From positions 50,857,001 through 50,921,000 of the forward strand of contig CM060911.1 of the NCBI GenBank assembly GCA_030737875.1: a stretch of DNA of 64,000 nt, in the 5' to 3' direction. This document shows positions 12,846-23,551 of the stretch, one piece after another; within the stretch, counting starts at the first letter, position 1, and each line of letters opens with the position of its first letter. Position numbers and translations under genes: made by a program. The DNA is from Allium sativum. Its lineage: Eukaryota > Streptophyta > Magnoliopsida > Asparagales > Amaryllidaceae. Below the pieces are notes generated by a model that made no database searches, had not been told where the DNA came from, and saw only the letters and a program-made list of their open reading frames with translations.

Positions 12846-13442
12846 TTGGTGAACAAATTGATCAACAGGTATAACTCATCTGCCAGTATGTAGCACAAAG
12901 GTTCATAGTTCAGTAAGGAAAAAAGACTCAAAATAAAAGTCAAACCAAGTCAAGAGAGTATGACATAGTGTAAGATGTGCACATATCAAGTAAGAGGTCG
13001 GGAGTTCGAGACTCCTCCTAGATCTATATGATGATGTATTAACCAATTTCAAATCTAAAGACCTACCACGCATAACGCAAAAAAATCAGATCACTAAACA
13101 AAATTGCCATTGGTAAAGCATTGCACCATAGAAAATACGTAATTATGTAGCAACGGGGCATCACCTTGAAAGCAAAATTATAGAACAGTACAAGATAACT
13201 AGAGGCAATATGCAGCTTAAAGCACATGTAATTATGAAGCAACAAGTCATCGCATTGAAAACAACAAAATTTATAAAACTATACACGATAAGTAGGGGCA
13301 CTATGGGAATCAATCTCGAGACCTATAGCAGCTAAAGCGATAATCATTTGAGCAGACATGATGCCACTTAACCAAGCACCACAGATAACGGGTTAGTTTA
13401 AAACAATACTAGTTAAGAGATGGTGCTTTATACAATAAGTGG

Positions 13443-13514
13443 GGGGCATTCCGAGAATAGAACTCGGGACCTATCGCACCCAAAGCGAGAATCGTACCAC
13501 TAGACCAAATGCCC
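13443..13514 (-). tRNA. tRNA-Pro(TGG) copy 16, three changes
   Basis: G57T in the T-loop, G43T (loses a pair with C27) and T22C. Confidence 0.55.
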
Positions 13515-13882
13515 TTGATGAACAAATTGCTCAACAGGTATAACTCATCTACCAGTCCATAGCACAAAGGTTCACGGTTCAGTAAGGAAAAAAGACTCAG
13601 AATAAAAGTCAAACCAAGGCAAGAGAGTGTGCCATAATGGTAAGGTGTGTACATATCAAGTAAGAGGTCGGGAGTTCGAGACTCCTCCTAGACCTATATG
13701 ATGATGTATTAACAAATTTCAAATCTAAAGATCTACCATGCATAACGCAAAAAAATCAGATCACTAAACAAAATTTCCATTGGTAATGCATTGCACCGTA
13801 GAACATATGTACTTATGTAGCAATGGGGCATCACCTTGAAAGCAAAATTATAGAACAGTACAAAATAACTAGACGCAATATG

Positions 13883-13887
13883 CACCT
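13883..13887. repeat. Gypsy-1 target duplication, left
   Basis: CACCT. The partner at 36212-36216 is CCCCT, one mismatch. The uninterrupted array reads GCACCTTATAGC at this point. Confidence 0.8.
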
Positions 13888-14268
13888 TGTAACAGCCCGC
13901 ATTCTACGTATCGGAAGATCATAAAATAATTTTATTTTATTCCCAGAGGGTTGGATCATTCTCATCTTTTGGTATGTTGCTTATGGGGATGTGTGACATG
14001 TCCATAATTTTTACCGATTTTGTTTGTGACCATTTTGCCCCTTTCAGTCTTGTACTGGGCATAACTTTTGACTCAGGTCGAATCAGAGGGTGAGACCTGT
14101 GCCATTGGAAAGGAATTGATGATTCCCTTTCCGTAGAGTGGTTACATTAAGGATTTGGTTCAGCGGTTTGGGAGAAATCGCTATTTTAAGGTTTTTCAGT
14201 TGGCTGTTCAGGTTTTGGAAGGCTAATGGGCTGATTTGGAGAAGGCCCATTAGAGGGTGGGTGGAGAC

Positions 14269-14276
14269 TATAAATA
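14269..14276 (+). promoter_or_regulatory. TATA box of the Gypsy-1 5' LTR
   Basis: TATAAATA, at LTR position 382. The matching box in the 3' LTR is at 33716-33723. Confidence 0.65.
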
Positions 14277-15241
14277 GGGGGTAAGGGGTATGGAGAAAGG
14301 TTGGCATTTTCCATTCTCTTATGGAGAGGCTTTGATCTCCTTCTTCCTCTAACATCTTTCCACCATTAAAATTCCAAAATCCAAGGAGGGAAATCGAAGA
14401 TCTACACCATTAGAGGCTAGATCTACATCGTCTCAAGGGCGAATTCATCGGATTGAAGAGTTTGATTCGAAGTGTTCGCTGTCCGGATTGTGTTTTCATT
14501 GCTTTTGCTTAGATTTGGATAATTGGTGAGTGATTTACATCTCTCATTCGGATGCATGCAAGTATATGGGTCTTATGTTGTTAATTTCATCATTTCCATG
14601 TTATTTTCATTAGATCCACACCATGCTAAGTTCATTTTATATATGAATCACCTTAGGATCTGATCTAGATAATTTATATGGTTAATTTTATGATTTTTCT
14701 CAAGATTATGCAAGTTAGATCCCTTTTTATGTTCATATGATTCACTTATCATGTTTTGGGAAATTTATGTGTTTTGATGGAAATTGTTAGATTGATGATA
14801 TTGTTGGTTGCATAACATGTTTGTGATTGCGTTTGGATGAATCGGATAAGCTAGTTTCGTCGGATTCGTCGTTTGGCGAAGTTTTGGTCGAAATCGGAGT
14901 TGAATTGGAGATGTGCATGTTTCTGGTCGTCCTGGAGTTGGTCGGGTCGGTCTGGAATGAGGTGGTCGGTCATAGTATGGCTTGGGAAGCAAGTCAGGGA
15001 GCTGGTCGGTTTAAGCTGGTCGGTCCAGAAGGAGCAGAAGTGTTTCTGGTTGGTTTCAGATGGTGGCATTCTGGTCGGTTTCAGATGGTGGCATTCTGGT
15101 TGGTTTTTACTGGAAGCAAATCCTGGTCGCTCTGAAGGAGCTGGTCGGTCAGGTGGAGCAAAATCTGGTCGGTCTTGACGGGGTCGATCCAAAGCTGGTC
15201 GGTCCCAAGGAGGTCGAGTCGATCCAAAGCTGCATGGAGGC

Positions 15242-15360
15242 GGGTCGTTCTGGAGCAAGGCTGGTCGGTTTTTGGCGGGTCATTCTGGAGCAAGGCTGGT
15301 CGGTTTTTGGCTGGTCATTCTGGAGCAAGGTTCTGGTCGGTTTTGGCAGGGTCATTTTCT
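15242..15360 (+). repeat. 35-bp minisatellite in the Gypsy-1 5' LTR
   Basis: Three and a half units, each holding GGTCRTTCTGGAGCAAGG and CTGGTCGG, start at 15242, 15277, 15312 and 15349. It lies in a longer GGTCGG-rich stretch (~14880-15360). Confidence 0.75.
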
Positions 15361-16765
15361 GAAAAAGTACGTTTTCGGGTACGACTTGGGTACGAACCAA
15401 AAAGGTCTGAAAAAAAATATTTTTCAGGGACAAACCCCCCTAACCCTAGCCGCAGCGCAGTGATGTGTTTTGGTTCGGTGATGGCGTGACTTCGAGGTGA
15501 TTCAAGTAGGAAGACTCGAAGTGATGAATGTGTTCGTTGATCAAGGTGGAACAACGAATGCGGAGACAACTCAAAGGTCGTGAGTGGTGGATAATGGCTG
15601 CTCGAGAAGGTTGCTTGAGCTATGAAACATCGTCAAGGTTGGACGATTAGAGATGCGAAGGCCGAGAAGTCATCGTTGTCGTAAGTTCTAGTAGGCTCAA
15701 AGCAGGGGTACGATGGGTATCGTTGAAAGGCCCAAAAGACCGGTTGTTGGTCGAGTACCCTGGGTCTTTCTGGTTGGGGAAAGGCCTAGTGTCAAGTCGG
15801 ACATTGCCAAGGTTGGGCATATGGAGTTCATGCTAGAACTGGGGTTATCATTAGCCCATGACATATGGCAAGGTTGGCCGTCATACGATAATGATGGTTT
15901 CGAAGCAGGATTGGCAGTGATAGCCAGAGTCAGTCATGGATGATTAGTTGTTCTGTTTGTACTATCTCACATAGATTATCCAAAGTCGAGGGAGACGTTC
16001 TTTGAGTGCTTAAGTGATATTGGTCTAGGCCTCTGGCGAGAGTACTCGAGGAATATTAAACTCGATTAGGGTTGTCTGCGTGAGACTTATCTGGATGTTA
16101 TGTGTGTTCTCTATGATTGAATGGGTGCTCTGGTTTCTATGGATGAATGGTTGAAATGCTTGGTGTAAAGGCTATCACTGTCCGATGTGGGGAAGATAAG
16201 GTTGAGTTCTTCTCTAGTGATGTGGGTAGATAAGTTGTTCATTTACCCATTCTCATATGCTTTCTTGTTGAAGTTTGTTAGCTGTATTATCGCTCACTGA
16301 GACTATTGTCTGACTCAAGGTTTTATGTCTCCTCTTATTACCTTAGGCTGTTCATCCGGTTGTGGATGGGCAGACTAAGTAGCAGGTTACAGGTAATGGA
16401 GCTTAGTGATACGAGGAAGCTGAGCGATGACGAGCAGGAGGCTGGCGTACCTGTTTTATTCTATCTAGTATTTCTGTTTCCGCTGTTTGAGTTGCTTGAG
16501 AGTGGTAGTGAGGCCTTATGTACAAACTTGGATATCAGTTGGATAATCTTTCTGGATGTTGAAAGAGTTTCAAAAGTTTGCTATATGATACCTCATTACT
16601 ATCACCTGTTGTATATGTTCTATTATATTTTATCCTTGCGCTGTGAGTTCTACGACATGTTTCGATGTGTTCACTTACTATGATGATCGTCCATAGCAGC
16701 CTGGCACGCCTTTTAGCGCATTATTCCTATTGTTTAGTGCGGGGATTATGTGCGGTCGTCACATT

Positions 16766-16777
16766 TGGTATCAGAGC
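16766..16777 (+). other. Gypsy-1 primer binding site
   Basis: TGGTATCAGAGC is complementary to the 3' end of plant initiator tRNA-Met and lies two bases after the LTR. Confidence 0.9.
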
Positions 16778-16946
16778 TCTGGTCAACGATTTTGGCGAAA
16801 GTTCAAAGACGTAATTGCGTATGAGGGACATATTTGTAGATTTCAGTTGGATGTTACTATATATATTAGCATATATAGTAGTAGCGGTTGTATTCTTTTA
16901 GCAGTTTTCTTGGAAGTGGCTAACTATTCTAAATTTCAGATTTAGA

Positions 16947-17786
16947 ATGAGTAGACGACCATCAAGGCACGTTGCTAGGAGAGCTAATACTGGAGAGGGA
17001 AATGGTGGTGAGCCAGATTACCCGGCCATGTTTGAAGCCATGGCAGAAGCAATTATGCGAAGGGTACCCGCTCCAGTGGCGGCCACGGTAGATGTAGGGG
17101 TGCGAGTTCCAAGAATAGATTTTGCAAAGATGTGCAAGGGCTTTATATCTCTAGGAGGGAAACCATTCAAGGGAACTGAACCAGCTGAAGAGGTTCAGAG
17201 GTGGATGGATTCATGTGTTCGAATCTTTGGAGACTTGGGTATTGAAGATGCAATGAAGAGAAAGCTTGCATCAAGGCAGCTGCAAAGCAGGGCCATGGAA
17301 TGGTGGAATTCTGTTATACTCGAGACTCCGGAAGAGGAGATTTCATGGGAGCAATTCCAAGCTAAGTTTGAAGCAAAGTTTATCTCCACTGCTCAAAAGT
17401 CAGTTCTCTTCAAGAAGTTCATAGAGTTGAAGCAGAATGGAAGATCAGTTCTTGACTATATTTCTGATTTTGAGGCTTTGTCTAGATATGCTCGTTCATA
17501 CATTGATACGCCCTATCAGAAGAACGAGAAGTTTGTCTTGGGTTTCGATGCACATATTGGGAAGCCACTTGTGGACCATCTTGATGATTCATTTGAAAAG
17601 ATTGTGGAAAAAGCTATTCGCCATAAGAGCTTGTTTCCCAAGGAAGCAAATGTTGTCGCTGCAACCAAGGAAGCTCAGAAACCACAGCAGGGTGGTAATA
17701 ATAAAAAGAGGAAGCAGCAACAACAGAAAGGAAAGGATGGCCAAAAGAAACCCAAAAGTGAGGTGGTTTGCTTTAACTGCCAGTAG
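16947..17786 (+). pseudogene. Gypsy-1 gag, stopped in the zinc knuckle
   Basis: 279 codons encoding the retrotransposon capsid protein. The Retrotrans_gag-type core runs from about residue 53 to 215 and includes FAKMCKGF and AMEWWNSV. A basic Lys/Gln-rich linker precedes a CX2C zinc knuckle start (CFNC). A TAG at 17784-17786 falls inside that knuckle. The same frame goes on without another stop into KGHYSNEC, a second knuckle ([14 protein letters not shown]) and protease, so it is a single-frame gag-pol broken by a point change, probably CAG to TAG. The start ATG is 169 nt past the PBS. Confidence 0.85.
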
Positions 17787-18785
17787 AAGGGTCATTATTC
17801 AAATGAGTGCAAGAATCCCGAAGCTGAGAAGAAGTGCTTCAAGTGTGAAAAGCCTGGGCATGAGAAGAAAGATTGTCCGGAATCAGCTAAGGGTAAGCAG
17901 ATTGTTAAGGCATATGCTTTGGATGCTGTGCCATCTTCTTCAAGAGCTCCTACTGCAGAGGAGAAGGGAAAGGGTGTCATGGTGCAAGGTACTTTTTCCA
18001 TTAACGGTGTTTCAGTTCGAGTGTTGTTTGATACTGGAGCATCACATTCATTCATCTGCAATGAGCTTGTGTGTCGCTTGGGTTTGGAACCCGAGATTTG
18101 TGATAGACCATTGATCGTGACTAATCCAGTTGGGGGTTCGACCAGTTTGTGCATGATTTGTCGCGGTCTAGTATTATCGAGTCATGGTTGCTCTTTTATG
18201 TGTGATTGCTTTGTTCTTAACTTCGCTGGGTATGGGATCATCTTGGGCATGGATTGGCTCAAGAGATATGCGGCAAGGGTGAATTGCGAGAAGCTAGAGG
18301 TGAGGGTCGGGGATGTGGAAGGGCGAAAGGTGTTGATTAGATGTAAGCGCGAAGACGGGGTCTTCGTGAGTTATCTATATTCGCTTGGGATTCCACAGGA
18401 AGACCTATCATCAGTGCTAATCGCTAATGAGTATGTGGATGTCTTTGACGAGGTCAAAGGATTGCCGCCGCATCGTGAGATCGAGTTTAGGATCGATTTG
18501 GTCGAAGGTGCTAGACCAATTGTTATGCCCCTTAGACGGATGGCGCCTAGGGAACAGCGAGAGTTAGAGGTGCAAGTTCGTGACCTTTTGGGTAAAGGTT
18601 TCATTCGGAGGAGTGTTTCCGAGTGGGGTGCACCAGTCGTGTTTGCAACTAAAGCAGATGGCTCGTTAAGGTTGTGTGTGGACTATCATGAGCTGAACAA
18701 GGTGACTAAGAAGAACAAGTATCCGTTGCCAAGGATTGATGATTTGTTCGATCAGCTTCACGAAGCCAAAGTGTTTTCTCAGTAG
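17787..18785 (+). pseudogene. Gypsy-1 pol fragment: second zinc knuckle, protease, RT N-terminus
   Basis: Continues the gag frame. The aspartic protease has DTGA (18030-18041) followed by SHSF, and a [11 protein letters not shown] segment near its end. RT begins with the LPPHREIEF region and includes GSLRLCVDY. The frame stops at TAG 18783-18785, where Gypsy-2 has a Leu codon between FSQ and DLAT. It cannot give a full RT. Confidence 0.85.
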
Positions 18786-20195
18786 GATTTGGCAACGGGA
18801 TTTCACCAGTTGAGAGTAGCTAAGGATAGTGTGCCAAAGACTGCTTTTAGGACACCATCCGGGTTCTTCGAGTGGTTGTTGATGCCATTCGGATTGACTA
18901 ACGCGCCAGCGTATTTTGTGGATCTTAAGAATAGAGTGTTCAGAGATCAGTTGAATAAGTTCGTGCTTGTGTTCGTGGATGATATACTGGTTTACTCCAG
19001 AAATGTGGAAGAACATAAGACGCATTTGAGAGTTGTGTTAGAGATCTTGCGAAAGCATCAGCTTAAGGCTAAGTTCTCAAAGTGTCACTTTTGGAAAGAT
19101 GAAGTGAGGTTCTTGGGTCGTGTTGTTTCTGGTAAAGGTATAGCGGTTGACCCCGCTAAAGTGGCAGCAATCCAGGACTGGGATAGACCTAAGAATGCGA
19201 CGGATGTTCGGAGTTTCCTTGGGTTGGCTGGTTACTACCGAAGGTTTATCAAGGATTTCTCCAAGATAGCTGCACCATTAACAGGATTGACGAAAAAGAA
19301 CCAAGTGTTCACATGGGATGTGAAGTGTGAACAAGCGTTCGGAATCTTGAAGGAGAGATTGATAAGTGCACCTGTGTTGACCATCCCAAGTGGGAATAAA
19401 GAGATGGTGGTGTACACGGATGCATGTTGTACTGGACTTGGAGCGGTACTAATGCAGAAGGATAAGGTAGTGGCTTACGCAAGTCGACAGCTAAAGTCGC
19501 ATGAGAGAAAATATCCAACTCATGATTTGGAGTTGGCAGCGATCGTGTTTGCTCTGAAGATATGGAGACATTACCTGTTAGGGGTACGATTCGAGTTGTT
19601 TACGGATCACAAGTCGTTGAAGTATCTTTTCTCCCAAAAGGATTTGAATCTTCGGCAGCAACGATGGTTAGAGTTTCTGGCATCGTATGACTTTGGGATA
19701 GCCTATACTCCTGGCAAAGGCAATGCAGTTGCAGATGCATTGAGTCGAAGACACGCAAGTTTGGGAGCGATGTTTCCGGAATGGAAGGGCCTCGAGTATT
19801 TGGCAAGGTTCGATTTCAGGCCAAGGTGTGAGTTGGAACCTGAAATATTGGCAAGCTTGTCGATAAGGCCTACTCTTATCGAAATGATTGGCGAGGGCCA
19901 AAAGAAAGATGCGAAGCTTGTCGAGTCCATTCAGAAACTGAAACCAGAGGATAAGGAGTTCGAGGTCGACCGAGAAGACTGGCTTCGAAAGCAAGGACGA
20001 TTAGTTGTTCCTGATGTCGACGGATTGAGGGATGAGGTTCTGACAGAATGTCATCACTCGAAGCTAACGATTCATCCCGGTGGTAATAAAATGTATCAGG
20101 ACATGAAGCGAGTCTACTACTCGGAAGGGATGAAAAGAGATATTGGAAAATTCATTTCCAAGTGTATGAACTGTCAGTTATTGAAAGCTGAATAG
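18786..20195 (+). pseudogene. Gypsy-1 pol fragment: RT core, RNase H, integrase zinc domain
   Basis: Same frame as before. RT has the [10 protein letters not shown] motif and the catalytic FVDD box (18972-18983). RNase H shows its acidic residues in YTDAC, DLELAAI, TDHKSL and ADALSR. The integrase HHCC zinc domain follows (TECHHSK, then CMNC). It stops at TAG 20193-20195, where Gypsy-2 has Gln (CAG), consistent with C-to-T decay at a CHG site. Confidence 0.88.
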
Positions 20196-20981
20196 AAGAA
20201 GCCGAGTGGTTTACTTCAACCATTAGAGGTTCCTACGTGGAAGTGGGAGCAGATATCGATGGATTTTATCGATGGACTACCTAGAACTAGGGCAAGGAAT
20301 GAAGGGATTTGGGTCATTGTGGATCATTTGACCAAAAGTGCGAGATTTATTCCTGTCAAGTCGACTAGGACAGCATCAAAATTGGCTGAGCTTTATGTGA
20401 AATGGATAGTTCGATTCCATGGTGTCTCAAAGAGTATAGTAAGTGACCGGGATCCATTGTTCACGAGTGGATTTTGGAAAAGTTTGCAAGAAGCTTTGGG
20501 AACCGAGCTGTGCTTAAGTACGGCATACCATCCCCAAACTGATGGTCAGACCGAGAGAGTCAACCGAGTTTTAGAAGATCTCCTGAGGGCTTGTGTGATA
20601 GACTTCGGAGGATCATGGGAAGACCATCTGCATCTGGTTGAGTTTGCATATAATAATAGCTACCAGTCGAGTATTGGGATGGCACCATACGAGGCGTTGT
20701 ATGGAAGGCCGTGCAATTCTCCAACTTGTTGGTTAGAAACTGGAGATAAGTTGGTACTTGGGCCCGAGATGATTAGAGGAACCTCAGGTTGTATCAAAAT
20801 TGTTCGGCAACGAATGAAAGCGGCCCAAGATCGTCAAAAGAGTTACGCCGGTAAGCGTCGTAAGAATTTAGAATTCGACGTAGGTGATATGGTTTTTGTG
20901 AAGATTTCACCGTTAAAGCATATGGTTCGATTCGGAAGTAAAGGGAAGTTGGCTCCAGGTTTGTTGGACCATTTCCGATAG
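20196..20981 (+). pseudogene. Gypsy-1 integrase catalytic core
   Basis: Still the gag frame. The DDE residues appear in [18 protein letters not shown] and the [15 protein letters not shown] stretch, where the Glu lies. A one-base deletion at about 20955-20960 (compared with Gypsy-2) shifts the frame, and translation ends at TAG 20979-20981. Confidence 0.85.
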
Positions 20982-21316
20982 TCGAGCAAATAGGAAAGCT
21001 CGCATATAGGTTGGAGTTACCCGAGAAGATGTCGAGTATGCATAATGTTTTCAATGTGTCGTTTCTACGGAAGTTTTTGCACGACTCGAATGTGGTGGTA
21101 TCTCCAGAATAGTATGAAGATTTAGAAGTCGAGACCGCAGTTGCGAAACCTCGTAGGCCACTTCGTGTTGTGGGAAATGATACGAAACAGCTTAGGAGGA
21201 AGGCGGTTAAGCTAGTCAAGGTACAATGGAGTGAAGATGGCGACGATTGTACATGGGAGACGGTAGAGAGCATGAGGGCGACTCATCCAGAACTCTTCGT
21301 CGGTAGGACCCTTTAA
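20982..21316 (+). pseudogene. Gypsy-1 integrase C-terminus with chromodomain-like tail
   Basis: Reads in the shifted frame. It includes [17 protein letters not shown] and a tail with VKLVKVQWS and CTWET that resembles chromovirus integrase chromodomains, which target the element to chromatin. It carries one further TAG at 21110-21112 and ends naturally at TAA 21314-21316. Confidence 0.8.
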
Positions 21317-21521
21317 TATCGTATCTTCGTTGTGTCGTTGTATCTTGTTGTTGTGTGGTAGAATTCTGCGTGCTAGGATAAGGCTATGGATGCATGGCTT
21401 GATGGTTGCTAGTTTGGATGATAGAATTGGCTTCACATGGATGATAGGCATGCGGAATTGTTGTGGTTGCTTGTGTTTGCTTGGAATTTCGGGGGCGAAA
21501 TTCTTAAGGGGGGGGGGAGAA
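21317..21521 (+). other. Gypsy-1 3' untranslated region and polypurine tract
   Basis: It contains the short inverted motif ATTTCGGGGGCGAAAT (21486-21501 region), then a purine tract of AAG10AGAA at 21506-21521 directly before the 3' LTR. The tract primes plus-strand synthesis. The motif is shared with Gypsy-2 at 30192-30207. Confidence 0.85.
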
Positions 21522-21773
21522 TGTAACAGCCCGCATTTTACGTATCGGAAGATCGTAAAATATTTTTATTTTATTCCCTGAGGGTTGGTTCATTCTCATC
21601 TTTTGGTATGTTGCTTATGGGGATGTGTGACATGTCCATAATTTTTACTGATTTTGTTTGTGACCATTTTGCCCCTATCAGTCTTGTACTGGGCATAACT
21701 TTTGACTCAGGTCGAATCAGAGGGTGAGACATGTGCCATTGGAAAGGAATTGATGATTCCTTTTCCGTAGAGT
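21522..21773 (+). repeat. Gypsy-1 3' LTR, first part
   Basis: 252 bp from TGTAACAGCC to the Gypsy-2 insertion point. Its last five bases (21769-21773, AGAGT) are the left target duplication of Gypsy-2. Confidence 0.93.
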
Positions 21774-22036
21774 TGTAACACCCCGCGAATTCTATAACTG
21801 TGAAATTCACAAATTAAAGTATAATTAATTTCAAATCAAAGAACTAAGGGAAACGGGATACGCCATTGTGTTCGTCTCGGAAAAATACGTGAAATAGAGT
21901 CCGAGTTTTCGAAAAACGGAGTCCGTATGAAGAAGATATGGCCTTCGGAAGTTTCTGAATTAAGTTTAAAATTCGAACAGAATAAAACAGCTCAGAAAAA
22001 CAAGTTTAAAATTAAGAATCGGGCCCAATTGGCCAG

Positions 22037-22054
22037 GGCGGGAAAATTCCCGCC
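22037..22054. promoter_or_regulatory. E2F-like palindrome in the Gypsy-2 5' LTR
   Basis: Arms GGCGGGAA and TTCCCGCC flank a 2-nt centre. The minus strand reads TTTTCCCGCC, matching the E2F consensus. The same site is in the 3' LTR at 30490-30507. Confidence 0.5.
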
Positions 22055-22062
22055 TAATGCAC

Positions 22063-22148
22063 CCAGGTCGACTGTGCTGTCGACCTGGTCTAGCCAGGTC
22101 GTCAGGGCTGTCGACAGGGCTATCGACCTGGTCCAGAGCCAGGTCGAA
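22063..22148. repeat. GTCGAC / CAGGTCG cluster in the Gypsy-2 5' LTR
   Basis: Several overlapping GTCGAC palindromes and CCAGGTCG repeats lie between the E2F-like site and the TATA box. The counterpart in the 3' LTR is at ~30514-30603. Confidence 0.6.
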
Positions 22149-22305
22149 CCCAGCCCAACCTGGCTGGCCTATTCTATGTTGGCCGATTTTCTGCAGTCTG
22201 CTTTGTCATTAGGGCTAGGTGGCAGGCTCTAATTGGTCTCTCTTTAGAATGAATGGCTACGATCAATCCAAGCGACATCGATGGTCCTAATCAGTTCATA
22301 AACCC

Positions 22306-22313
22306 TATAAAAA
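22306..22313 (+). promoter_or_regulatory. TATA box of the Gypsy-2 5' LTR
   Basis: TATAAAAA at LTR position 533. The 3' LTR match is at 30759-30766. Confidence 0.6.
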
Positions 22314-23522
22314 TGACCCTAGACTCAACCTAATCTATTCATTCAAAAATAAGAACAAGGCCACCATGTTGATGAGGAACGACTAAGAGTAGCCACCAAT
22401 TGGAGAGAGGATTAGGGGGCAAATTCTAAAGCATAAAGAAACTTAATCAAATCAAATCGCATCTCCAAATTCCTAAATTGGAGAATTCGCCACACAATTG
22501 TAAGTAGAGTATTATTTTGGTATGAACAAATAATTGTGTTGGTTTGTATACTTGATTTGTGGCGATAAAGTAATTCATATTTGTGCGTTACTATGATTCT
22601 TATCGATTTGGAATATTGTATACGTTTGGATATTCTCGAATTATGTTATTCATTATAAAAAACTACATGTTTGCGGTAGTTTTATGTAAGTATACGTTTG
22701 GAATATTCGCAAATTATGTAATCCATGTTGAAGCTACATGTATGTAGTTGATTAATTGAAATTCATGCAAGTTTGGGGTTTTGCTACTATGCCATCATAA
22801 TGTATATTTTTGTACAAAAATCATTTTGTACGTAATTGGAGCAAATTTGGGTTATTATAGTTCATATGAAACTATGTTGAAATTTTGGCACCATGATCTA
22901 TGTATTAAGCCATGCTTTTGTACTAGAAAACCTATTTGCAAACTTGTGAATATGGATAGGCTATGTTTGATATTTTGCATAATTGAAATCCATGTTAGGT
23001 CTATATTGTTAACAAGAATTATATGATGACATATGTGGTACATAGCTAGGTTAGATTCAAAATCCCTTTTGCAAGTTTGCATGACTAAAGTAAAAATCAT
23101 GATTTCATGTTTGAAATAGTTATGCCATAAGTATATGTGAATAGATTTAGAATCATGATTAAGTTGGATTAATTCTAGTTGAAGTATACTTTTGTATTAA
23201 TAACAAAAGTAAGCACCTTTGTAAACATGTAGTAATCTTATGAACATGACCTGCTTATGTTTGACATTATGCCTGGATAAAAATATAGGTTCATGTTGTA
23301 GTTAAGCTTATGTGTCAATAGTGATATTCTTAACTTAACTACAAGTTTTGCATGGTTTGATTCATGTCACCTATGCTTTATGACCAAAGTATACGTTACC
23401 ACTATGCAAGTACACCAGTTTCTATTTTGTAGTTCTAACGTCACATTGCAAGTTCATGCGTTCACATTCCCCTTTTTGTGTCTGTAATCACGCTTTAAGC
23501 CTCCCCTTTTTCTCATGGCTAA

Positions 23523-23551
23523 GTTGGGCTAAAAAAAAGGCTAAGCCCAAC
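23523..23551. other. Hairpin in the Gypsy-2 LTR
   Basis: GTTGGGCT and AGCCCAAC arms enclose an A-rich 13-nt loop. Two further short inverted repeats (GGGCCCA, and GGTGTAA/TTACACC) lie within the next ~150 bp. Confidence 0.5.

Larger units (their letters stand above)
7501..13514. repeat. Higher-order repeat block 1 (units 8-16)
   Basis: A nine-unit block of 6,014 bp. Its members pair one-to-one with units 17-25 and 26-34 through shared variants: AAGGCAAGAG in the head spacer of the first unit, AGTAATTAAG before the third tRNA, T13C in the fourth, and a short TTCAAAAAATAC deletion before the fifth. Confidence 0.8.
3017..13887. repeat. tRNA-Pro tandem array, segment 1 (units 1-16 and the head of unit 17)
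   Basis: Successive tRNA-Pro copies begin 654-670 bp apart (3452, 4114, 4780 and so on to 13443). The segment opens inside a tRNA-like module broken by the Gypsy-3 LTR and closes where Gypsy-1 enters module B of unit 17. The many short frames here (about 60-110 codons, on both strands) recur because the DNA repeats. They overlap tRNA sequence, and I do not regard them as genes. Confidence 0.97.
13888..16763 (+). repeat. Gypsy-1 5' LTR (2,876 bp)
   Basis: It starts TGTAACAGCC and ends GGTCGTCACA, which are imperfect inverted termini. The PBS follows two bases later. Short frames inside the LTR are not conserved coding sequence. Confidence 0.93.

Noticed and set aside
3102..13654. Dozens of recurring 60-112-codon frames, with similar proteins in every unit
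   Set aside because: They recur because the DNA repeats. They overlap tRNA and relic sequence, are often broken, and run on both strands, so they are not a protein family.
14765..15569. Pro/Arg- or Trp/Gly/Ser-rich frames of 60-135 codons on both strands of the Gypsy-1 LTR
   Set aside because: They come from the GGTCGG minisatellite, which leaves several frames open at once. There is no conserved domain.
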